From an uncultured Ruminococcus sp. (GTDB lineage Bacteria; Bacillota; Clostridia; Oscillospirales; Ruminococcaceae), in contig CAMKMD010000044.1 in the NCBI GenBank assembly GCA_946413815.1, positions 1 to 35,534 on the forward strand: 35,534 nt of DNA, written 5' to 3'. A program made the position numbers and the translations under genes. Position 1 is the stretch's first letter, and every line of letters starts with the position of its first letter. A model generated the notes under the pieces. That model was not told where the DNA came from and made no database searches. It saw only the letters and a program-made list of their open reading frames with translations. Shown here piece by piece: positions 7,505 to 13,986 of this stretch.

Positions 7505-8186
7505 CAGGATTACTCTGTCAAAGGCTATGAAGCTGTACAACGGACGTTCAATGCCGGAGTTAATACTGAAGATGTCGCTGCTGTCGATGGGTGTCTATGC
7601 CCTGATGCTTGCTTTCATATTTCTTATCGGATTGGCAGGCGGCGATGATTCAGTAACTGTAAGGTCAGAAATGGCCGGCAGCCTGATGGCAGATTCATTC
7701 TTTATGATCTCTGCAGGGTTGATAAATATAATCATGGCTCAGATGACTTACGAAAAGCATATGCCCGGAGGAAAGTTTTTCCGCACGGTAAAGGGCGGAT
7801 TTGATACCTATAAGAAGGCAAGCACTGCTATATGCATATCAAGGGTCGCAATTGCTGCCATAATAACTGCTTTTGCATCGCTTCTCCATATATCAGGTAT
7901 CGTACCGATGAAATACGGAATCGTTACGACTGTTACAGTTTTTGTTCTTGTTCTTGTCGCAATGTGCATCTGCAATTTTCTGAGCATGAGGCTGAGCAGT
8001 ACTGTAAGCTTTTTTTTCGCTCTGATCATATATTTTGTCATCGGTATTGCTGCGGTCATAATTCTTGAAGTAACCGGCGGCACACCTGGGATCGTGCAGC
8101 TTGTACCGGCTGTGACGACCGCAGTTCTTCTGCCTGTGTCACACAATATGCTTATGAAGGTATATAAAGAAAAGCGCTGGAACTAA
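7497..8186 (+). CDS. ABC-2-like membrane protein of the GntR-ABC operon
   Basis: A 229-aa integral membrane protein with about six hydrophobic segments (roughly residues 22-45, 60-82, 114-136, 142-166, 172-194 and 200-218). No family motif is recognisable, but its size, topology and position after a YtrB-like ATPase match permease subunits of YtrA-controlled ABC systems. It starts inside the ATPase stop region (8-bp overlap). The next gene follows after 15 bp and encodes a similar six-segment protein, so the two may form a heterodimeric membrane domain. Confidence 0.75.
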   Translation: MNNRITLSKAMKLYNGRSMPELILKMSLLSMGVYALMLAFIFLIGLAGGDDSVTVRSEMAGSLMADSFFMISAGLINIIMAQMTYEKHMPGGKFFRTVKGGFDTYKKASTAICISRVAIAAIITAFASLLHISGIVPMKYGIVTTVTVFVLVLVAMCICNFLSMRLSSTVSFFFALIIYFVIGIAAVIILEVTGGTPGIVQLVPAVTTAVLLPVSHNMLMKVYKEKRWN

Positions 8187-8201
8187 TAAGGGAGTATTGG
8201 T

Positions 8202-8879
8202 ATGAAAAATATTAGAAATGCATTAAAGCTGTTCTGGAAGGCATCGATGAATCCTCTGACTATAGGCTTCGGCATATTCATGGCAGCCGGTATGACTCTG
8301 GCATTTATTACTGATCCGGCTGCTCCGGGAGAAAAGGACTATCTCTCCATGATAGATGCAGTCGGCATCGGGCATATTGGCGCAGTATTTATCATCATGA
8401 TCGGCGGAATGAAGACGAGTCAGAATAAGTTCTATGCGTCGGCAAGCTGCGCAAAGGATATTTATACAACAGCACCGGTACTGATCGCGCTTATAGCAGC
8501 ACTTATATATGATGTTCTTATCGCGTCGGCAGCGGCCATGAATCTCGGCAGAACGGCTTTTTCCGACGTAGTGTTATTCAATTCCGTAAGCGGAGGACTG
8601 ATGATAATCTGCTGTGCTGCCATAGGAAAGAAAGGCCTCTCGCATATGGTTATTGTACCGTATGTGGGGATCGTAGCTCCATCCTTCATTCTGAAGCATT
8701 TTCACGGATTAGATAACGGTCTCGCTCTGCAGCCGGCAGCAGCTGTAGTTATTGCACTGGTCATTTATACAGTCTGTGCAGCTTCAGCCTGGCTTATCTC
8801 ATACCGCTGGTGGAAGAACGGAAACAGAATTGGCACCCCTGTAAAATCCTTTGACGTGCCGGAGGAAGAAATGCCCTGA
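8202..8879 (+). CDS. Second membrane subunit of the GntR-ABC operon
   Basis: A 225-aa integral membrane protein with five to six hydrophobic stretches (about residues 17-35, 52-72, 90-112, 122-142, 146-162 and 180-205) and a hydrophilic acidic tail (PVKSFDVPEEEMP). GGGAG just upstream supports the start. It is the last gene of the operon and is followed 17 bp later by a strong hairpin terminator. Its hydrophobic pattern resembles the preceding gene and suggests an ancient duplication, though identity is low by eye. Confidence 0.75.
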   Translation: MKNIRNALKLFWKASMNPLTIGFGIFMAAGMTLAFITDPAAPGEKDYLSMIDAVGIGHIGAVFIIMIGGMKTSQNKFYASASCAKDIYTTAPVLIALIAALIYDVLIASAAAMNLGRTAFSDVVLFNSVSGGLMIICCAAIGKKGLSHMVIVPYVGIVAPSFILKHFHGLDNGLALQPAAAVVIALVIYTVCAASAWLISYRWWKNGNRIGTPVKSFDVPEEEMP

Positions 8880-8895
8880 GGAGCACTGATATGAA

Positions 8896-8931
8896 AGCAA
8901 AGCCCGGAGTATGGTTCTCCGGGCTTTTGCT
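8896..8931. terminator. Rho-independent terminator, possibly bidirectional
   Basis: AGCAAAGCCCGGAG (8896-8909) pairs with CTCCGGGCTTTTGCT (8917-8931) almost completely. It lies between the convergent ABC operon and the minus-strand gene 8959-9390, and has A/T tracts on both sides. Confidence 0.85.
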
Positions 8932-8958
8932 CCTATTTCGTACCCTGCGCTGATACGC

Positions 8959-9390
8959 TCAGCTCATCAGCTCGGGATGATACTTCATGTACTTCTTGGT
9001 ATTATCCTTTGTTGTGCAGGCGCTGCGCAGGCGGTTGATCTTTGAATTTGTCATCCTGTAGACGGTGATAAGCTTCGGGTTCTTGCTCTCTGTGCTGAAG
9101 ATAAAGAAGGTATCGTTGTAAAGGCGGAACTCTATGTTTTCGCTTTCATGTGACTTCATGTAATTCTTCTGCCAGATCATATCGGCGTTGTCCGTGCTTC
9201 TGCCTCTGGTCCAGGCGTTGAAGGCCTGACGAAGCAGTTTTTCTTCGTTGCGGATCCCGAGTCTTTCCTTGGCTCTTTCGATGGAGTGGGCTGTAAGATA
9301 AACGTTGTATTTCTTTGTGATGTATTTTGCGGGGTCGAAACCGAGTGAAGTGCGGTATGCTGTGCTTGTGCGGTTATTCTTGCGTGCCAT
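8959..9390 (-). CDS. Small basic protein, DUF4258-like (uncertain)
   Basis: A 143-aa basic protein. The N-terminus is ARKNNRTSTAYRTS. A central LTAHSIERAKERLGI segment (around residues 33-47) followed by FRLYNDTFFIFSTESKNPKLITVYRM resembles the H-x-x-x-R-x-x-x-R helix plus beta-strand pattern of DUF4258/BrnT-like small folds, but I would not assign a toxin role. The start at 9390 follows GAGAGG on the minus strand; an in-frame ATG at 9423 has no ribosome binding site. No antitoxin-like partner is adjacent. Confidence 0.6.
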   Translation of the reverse strand: MARKNNRTSTAYRTSLGFDPAKYITKKYNVYLTAHSIERAKERLGIRNEEKLLRQAFNAWTRGRSTDNADMIWQKNYMKSHESENIEFRLYNDTFFIFSTESKNPKLITVYRMTNSKINRLRSACTTKDNTKKYMKYHPELMS

Positions 9391-9709
9391 GATAATTACC
9401 TCTCTTTTCTGATCATCTTTCATTTATGAATGTGGGTTTTTGATTTCTGCTTATTGATCTTCTGCGTCATATGACGGCTTTTGTGATGAAGACTATGCGG
9501 TATCCATTCTGTATCCTCCCTTGTCTGAAACTGTCTGACGCTTCGTCTTGTTTCTGTATTCAGTATATCAGATCACTGGAAAGAAATGGAAAATATATCA
9601 GAAAGCAAGCAAAAAGGAAAAAACATTGGGAAACTGACATGGCCGTTGCAATCAAAAATGATATGTGATATAATATAAACACTGCACAAATGATGGGAGG
9701 TCGATCAGA
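9391..9709. other. 319-bp intergenic gap
   Basis: Lies between the divergent genes at 8959-9390 and 9710-10393. It holds the NUDIX promoter (9646-9674) and, on the minus strand, only a weak -10 candidate (TATACT, 9567-9562). No tandem repeats, palindromes or convincing small ORFs were seen. Confidence 0.6.
9646..9674 (+). promoter_or_regulatory. Promoter of the NUDIX operon
   Basis: TTGCAA (9646-9651), 17-bp spacer, TATAAT (9669-9674), about 35 bp before the start codon. Confidence 0.75.
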
Positions 9710-10393
9710 ATGCTGAATCAGGAGCGATATATGGCTTTACTGGAGCAGAAGGCTGTCAGGGAGAAGTCATCAGATACCAATTGTACGGCTCTTGTGACAG
9801 ATCCTGCGGTGATAGCGGGATTTGAAAAGGAAAGCGGGCTGACTGTGGGAGTGCTGGAAAACCCGCCTTATTATAACTTTTGTATGGATGTTTACAGAGC
9901 AGGAAAGACAGATAAGCTCTTCCGTTACTGCAACGTATCATACAACAGATCAGGCGCCGCCATACTTGTCGTTCTGCGTACAGGAGAGGAGAAATGTTTT
10001 CTGCTGAACCGTCAGTACAGACCGCTGCTGCAGAAAACTGTGTTTGAGATACCGAGAGGATTTGCTGATCCGGATGATCCGGATGCTGTATCCACTGCCA
10101 TACGTGAGCTTGCAGAGGAAACGAATATCCAGATCGGACAGGATCTGCGGCTTATCAGGCTCGGTGCCGTAAATCCGGACAGCGGCCTCAGCAACAACGA
10201 GGTGGTGCTTTTCGTGGCTGAGATCTGTGCGGAAAAACTGCCGGCACTCAGGGTGCAGGATGAAAACGAGACTATCATCGGGCATACTATCGTATCAGAA
10301 ACAGAGATGTGCAGGATGATCGCCGGAGATCAGATCACGGATGCTTTCACATTAGCTGCATTTGCAAAATACCGCTGCATTACAAAGGAGTAA
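9710..10393 (+). CDS. NUDIX hydrolase (ADP-ribose pyrophosphatase-like)
   Basis: A 227-aa protein. The NUDIX box runs from Gly117 (PRGFADPDD) to the helix core Arg132-Glu133-Leu-Ala-Glu136-Glu137-Thr, which gives the metal-binding RExxEE residues; the loop before the helix is somewhat longer than the canonical GX5E spacing. FEIPRGFADP and the following GAVNPDSGLSNNEVVLFVAE strand are typical of ADP-ribose / nucleoside-diphosphate-sugar pyrophosphatases. An N-terminal region of about 80 residues precedes the fold. GGGAGG at 9695-9700 supports the start. The next gene begins 3 bp after the stop, so the two are translationally coupled and probably act together. Confidence 0.85.
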   Translation: MLNQERYMALLEQKAVREKSSDTNCTALVTDPAVIAGFEKESGLTVGVLENPPYYNFCMDVYRAGKTDKLFRYCNVSYNRSGAAILVVLRTGEEKCFLLNRQYRPLLQKTVFEIPRGFADPDDPDAVSTAIRELAEETNIQIGQDLRLIRLGAVNPDSGLSNNEVVLFVAEICAEKLPALRVQDENETIIGHTIVSETEMCRMIAGDQITDAFTLAAFAKYRCITKE

Positions 10394-10396
10394 GAT

Positions 10397-11773
10397 ATGC
10401 ATAAGATCTATTCGAATCTTTCCGACAGTGTACACTATAACCGTTCTGCTGCCTATCTGTCACCGGATATAAAGGAGTACTACGGATACGCTGCAAGAAG
10501 AGCGCAGCAGCTCAGAAATGAGATGGAATCAGTGCTTCAGAACGGTGACTGCGTGATGGGATTTACCCTGAATCAGATCGCTGACAATCCGGTATTCTAT
10601 CAGAATACACCGGAGAGCGAAGAACTGTTTCAGCTGCTGGAGAAGCTGGTCAGGGAGAAGAAGGCGTTCATCAGTACATATAACGGGCATACTGCTTCCA
10701 GCTATGCGATAAACGGCATGATATCAAGCTGGAAACGTATCTGCGACGATCAGACGGATGATCTTCGCTATGTTTCATCTCTGATAGATGCCCTCGCCGA
10801 TATCAGCGGTGATATTGATCCGGATAATGAAATGATCATCCATTACAGTGATAACGCCAGACGTGCAGCGCATAATGCCATGTTCGGCATCGACCGTCTC
10901 GTTATGATCTCGGAGGGAAATGTCAACTGGAACTCCCATTCAGTTCCTATCGGCATCTATATAGATGATATGAAGAAAAGAAGCCGTGAGGAAGAGGTAT
11001 TCGGCTATTATACCGGCCTTTGCCTCCTGCACGGACACGAAGTATACCTTGACCGGATGGCGGGCAGATATCGCCTTGTATGCGACAGGTTCAGTATCGC
11101 GGACGAAATGGAATACCGCCCGAATGAAGCTTTTGTGAACGAAAACCACATGACGATACTCTCTGTCATTCAGGAGATAATCAAGACGGACGTACTTGAA
11201 CGCATCTTTACGGAAACCATAGACTCAGCCCTTGAAAAGCGTATAAGGAAGAGGAAGGATGAATTCCTTTCTGCTTCAAGGACGGCTTTTGAAAAGATGG
11301 CAGATGTGGAAGCGCCCAACCGTTCCAAGATGTACGAACGTGCCTTTGCCACGATGGAGGAATACCTTAAGCCCATAATGGGATACAAGGATAACAGCTA
11401 TCAGCGCAATGCGGGCTACAGGCTTGTTATGTCATTCTTCTTCCAGGTCATAGATTTCTGCTACAACTTCTTCAACTGCCTCCTGACCTTCGGAGTGCAG
11501 GAGAATGTTGAATTCCGCTTCTATCCCTACCACACCCAGAAGGGGAATACCTCTGATGAATCAGCGCCCTTTGACAAGACCCGCAAGGGAGTTATAGTGC
11601 TGTCGAACGAGCTGATACGCCGCCGTATCCTTTACACCGTCTCGGATAACAGCGGCAGGCAGACAGGCTCCTACATCAATTTTGAATACGCCAAGGCTGC
11701 AAAGGAAAAAGCACAGAAGAACGGCACGGAATGTCATATAGCGGACCAGAACGGATGTATCATCCCGCTGTAA
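10397..11773 (+). CDS. Unrecognised 458-aa cytoplasmic protein coupled to NUDIX
   Basis: I do not recognise this protein. It is soluble, without signal peptide or membrane segments, rich in charged helices (for example RIRKRKDEFLSASRTAFEKM), with many Tyr, Asn and Asp residues. Visible features are an N-terminal helical part (about 1-150), a mixed region with GYYTGLCLLHGHEVYLDRMAGRYRLVCD (about 203-230) that looks like beta strands, and a C-terminal region (about 300-458) with SFFFQVIDFCYNFFNCLL. It follows the NUDIX stop by 3 bp with AAGGAG overlapping that stop, so the pair forms one operon ended by the terminator at 11812-11851. A role in nucleotide or ADP-ribose signalling is guesswork from the partner. 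Confidence 0.7.
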   Translation: MHKIYSNLSDSVHYNRSAAYLSPDIKEYYGYAARRAQQLRNEMESVLQNGDCVMGFTLNQIADNPVFYQNTPESEELFQLLEKLVREKKAFISTYNGHTASSYAINGMISSWKRICDDQTDDLRYVSSLIDALADISGDIDPDNEMIIHYSDNARRAAHNAMFGIDRLVMISEGNVNWNSHSVPIGIYIDDMKKRSREEEVFGYYTGLCLLHGHEVYLDRMAGRYRLVCDRFSIADEMEYRPNEAFVNENHMTILSVIQEIIKTDVLERIFTETIDSALEKRIRKRKDEFLSASRTAFEKMADVEAPNRSKMYERAFATMEEYLKPIMGYKDNSYQRNAGYRLVMSFFFQVIDFCYNFFNCLLTFGVQENVEFRFYPYHTQKGNTSDESAPFDKTRKGVIVLSNELIRRRILYTVSDNSGRQTGSYINFEYAKAAKEKAQKNGTECHIADQNGCIIPL

Positions 11774-11811
11774 ACGGCATACACGCCGGTATATAAAATA
11801 CAGCGGCAAAA

Positions 11812-11851
11812 AGCCCCCTTATCACAGGATATCTCCTGCGATAAGGGGGCT
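11812..11851. terminator. Rho-independent terminator between convergent genes
   Basis: AGCCCCCTTATC (11812-11823) pairs with GATAAGGGGGCT (11840-11851), preceded by A-rich and followed by T-rich sequence. Ends the NUDIX operon and probably also the minus-strand gene at 11859. Confidence 0.9.
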
Positions 11852-11858
11852 CTTGTAT

Positions 11859-12335
11859 TCAGTGGTCAGGATGGCTGTCATTCAGAAGGCTGAGACGTAT
11901 TGCTGCTGCGTTGAAGATACCACAGGCCGCGGCCGCAATGCCGGCGGATATCTGAAAGAGGAGCAGCGTAATGCCGGGGCTCAGCTCGCTTCTGGGAAGG
12001 TATTCATACAGCAGGTCGATGGAACAGGGGAACAGGAATGCCATCAGGAGTGCATAGACTATTGCTCCGGCCAGCAGTGCGGTGAAGAGCGCCTTCCTTT
12101 CAAGTGTGCCGCGTCTGCGCATCAGGAGCCATGTCAGAACTTCTGCAAGAATGAACACTGCTCCGCAGAGTATTATCAGGAGCAGACTTACTAAAGAAAG
12201 AGACCTGTTATGTTCTTCGATGATACGGCTTGTTATCCTGAACTCTTCACGGATAAGCAGGAAATCAAGGGCAACTGAAGCGACGGCCGGTATCAGGGCA
12301 GTTATGGCTATAAGAGAGAGACGTTTTGCAGTCAT
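11859..12335 (-). CDS. Four-segment membrane protein, unknown
   Basis: A 158-aa integral membrane protein with hydrophobic segments at about residues 5-26, 43-66, 80-102 and 122-145. No motif is recognisable. The start at 12335 follows AAGGAG on the minus strand; the longer in-frame reading from 12410 overlaps the promoter -10 (12404-12399) and has no ribosome binding site. Monocistronic between its own promoter and the shared terminator. Confidence 0.7.
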   Translation of the reverse strand: MTAKRLSLIAITALIPAVASVALDFLLIREEFRITSRIIEEHNRSLSLVSLLLIILCGAVFILAEVLTWLLMRRRGTLERKALFTALLAGAIVYALLMAFLFPCSIDLLYEYLPRSELSPGITLLLFQISAGIAAAACGIFNAAAIRLSLLNDSHPDH

Positions 12336-12398
12336 TTTATCAGACTCCTTTTTAAAACTTGAAGCAGCATGGTATGGAGCGGTGTTCCGGTTGTTACC

Positions 12399-12427
12399 AT
12401 TATAATACATAAGGTGCGGGAAATCAA
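12399..12427 (-). promoter_or_regulatory. Promoter of the 158-aa membrane protein
   Basis: On the minus strand: TTGATT (12427-12422), 17-bp spacer, TATAAT (12404-12399). Confidence 0.75.
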
Positions 12428-12521
12428 GTCATATTGTATGAATATCCCGGATGTATTTGTGCGTATTATCCAGGAGGCGGCACTGTGACCGGGTCATATT
12501 GCAGCATTATTTATAAAAAAC

Positions 12522-12599
12522 AGACTGGTGGTCGGTTTTTCTCTTGACAACTTGCAGCAGATGTGTTACTATAGAATCAGAAAATCGACCGTTGGTCGA
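12522..12599 (+). promoter_or_regulatory. TetR-ABC promoter flanked by two operators
   Basis: The promoter is TTGACA (12544-12549), 17-bp spacer, TACTAT (12567-12572). A perfect inverted repeat TCGACC-GTT-GGTCGA (12585-12599) covers the start-site region. A related imperfect copy, AGACTGGTGGTCGG (12522-12535), sits just upstream of the -35. Both share GAC-n-G-n-n-GGTCG. This is the layout expected for autorepression by the TetR protein encoded next. Confidence 0.8.
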
Positions 12600-12617
12600 A
12601 AAACGGAGGTGACCGGT

Positions 12618-13211
12618 ATGGGTGAAAAAGGAGAACGCCGCAGACAGGAGCTGCTTAAAATAGCTTACCGTCTGTTCATTGAAAAGGGCTACGATAATAC
12701 GAGCATTGAAGAGATAATCACAGAGGCCGGGATAGCAAAGGGTACATATTATTACCACTTCCCGAGCAAGGAGGCTACTCTTGAGGCTGTCATCGATATG
12801 ATGCTGAAGGAGGAGGTCGGGCGGGCAAGGGCAGTTGTTGAAAGCCCCATGCCTGTGCCGCAGAAGGTGGCGGCGGTCATATATTCCCTGCGTCCGGCGC
12901 AGGAGGAGCAGAATATCGCCGATGCACTGGAGGCAAGGGAGAACATCGTCCTTCACGACAAACTGAACAAGCGGCTCATCAGCGAGGCTGTACCGCTGCT
13001 TGCGGAGGTCGTCCGGGAGGGCATCTCACAGGGCATCTTTGACTGCGGACAGATAGAGGAGCGTGTCAGGATGATACTTGTCATGAGTTCACAGCTCTTC
13101 GATGAAGAAGGATTCACGGAGAATGACATTACGGTATTCATTGACATGGCAGAGAAGACATTGGGAGCGAAGCCCGGTACTATGGGATTCATCAGGGAGC
13201 TTATCGGATAA
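12618..13211 (+). CDS. TetR/AcrR-family transcriptional repressor
   Basis: A 197-aa regulator. Residues 1-55 form the TetR helix-turn-helix: RRQELLKIAYRLFIEKGYDNTSIEEIITEAGIAKGTYYYHFPSKEAT contains the GTYYYHFxSKE hallmark. The C-terminal ligand domain is not assignable to a subfamily. The start at 12618 follows GGAGGTGA (12605-12612); an in-frame ATG at 12528 would start upstream of the promoter. It is the first gene of an operon with a MacB/BceA-type ATPase 12 bp downstream, and palindromes flank its promoter, so it most likely represses its own exporter operon until an inducer binds. Confidence 0.92.
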   Translation: MGEKGERRRQELLKIAYRLFIEKGYDNTSIEEIITEAGIAKGTYYYHFPSKEATLEAVIDMMLKEEVGRARAVVESPMPVPQKVAAVIYSLRPAQEEQNIADALEARENIVLHDKLNKRLISEAVPLLAEVVREGISQGIFDCGQIEERVRMILVMSSQLFDEEGFTENDITVFIDMAEKTLGAKPGTMGFIRELIG

Positions 13212-13223
13212 GGAGCTGATAGT

Positions 13224-13985
13224 ATGGATAGGGATGTTATTATTTCGGCAAGACACCTGAAAAAGGTGTTCGGCTCTGGGGAGAGCGAGCAGGTCATATA
13301 TTCGGATTTCGATATCGATATATATAAAGGGGATTTCACTGTTATAATGGGCGCTTCAGGTGCAGGAAAGTCTACGCTGATGTACTCACTGTCGGGTATG
13401 GACAAGCCGGATGCAGGTACCATAACCTTCTGCGGCAAGGAGATAACCGGTATGAACAGTGACGAGCTCGCTGTATTCAGACGCAGGAACTGCGGATTCG
13501 TCTTTCAGCAGATATACCTTATCGACAAGATGAGCCTGCTTGACAACGTTATCACGGCGGGCAGCCTTACAAGCAGGAACAAGGCCGATATCGTAAAGCG
13601 TGCCAATGAGCTTTTTGATATGGTGAATATCCCGGATGTGACGCGGAGGAAGCTGCCCTCCCTTATCTCCGGCGGTGAGGCGCAGAGGGCAGGCATAGTC
13701 CGGGCGGCTATCAATCAGCCCACAGCCATATTTGCGGATGAACCAACAGGCGCCCTCAATTCGAACAATTCCGATGCGGTGCTGGATGTATTCTCAAAGC
13801 TCAACGAGAACGGCCAGAGCATCATCATGGTAACTCACGACAAGAAGTCTGCGCTGCGCGGCAACCGTGTGGTATATATCAGAGACGGAGAGATATGCGG
13901 AGACTGCGGCCTTGGGAAGTATACTTCCGAGGACAGCGCACGAACTGAAAAACTCGAAAGCTTCCTTAAAGACATGGGGTGGTAA
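13224..13985 (+). CDS. ABC transporter ATPase, MacB/LolD/BceA type
   Basis: A 253-aa ATPase. Walker A is GASGAGKST (43-51); Q-loop FVFQQIYLIDKMSLLDNV; signature SGGEAQRAGIVRA (from 149); Walker B AIFADEPTGALN with Asp172-Glu173; H-loop MVTHDKKSA. The ADEPTGALN block and QxxxLxxxMSLLDNV segment place it in the MacB/LolD/BceA group, which pairs with FtsX-fold permeases. Such systems export lipoproteins, peptides or antimicrobials, or remove peptide antibiotics. The permease gene begins 1 bp after the stop codon. Confidence 0.93.
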   Translation: MDRDVIISARHLKKVFGSGESEQVIYSDFDIDIYKGDFTVIMGASGAGKSTLMYSLSGMDKPDAGTITFCGKEITGMNSDELAVFRRRNCGFVFQQIYLIDKMSLLDNVITAGSLTSRNKADIVKRANELFDMVNIPDVTRRKLPSLISGGEAQRAGIVRAAINQPTAIFADEPTGALNSNNSDAVLDVFSKLNENGQSIIMVTHDKKSALRGNRVVYIRDGEICGDCGLGKYTSEDSARTEKLESFLKDMGW

Positions 13986-13986
13986 T

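Noticed and set aside
12528..12617. N-terminal extension of the TetR protein from an upstream ATG
   Set aside because: It would begin upstream of the promoter -35 and run through the operator; GGAGGTGA before 12618 marks the real start.
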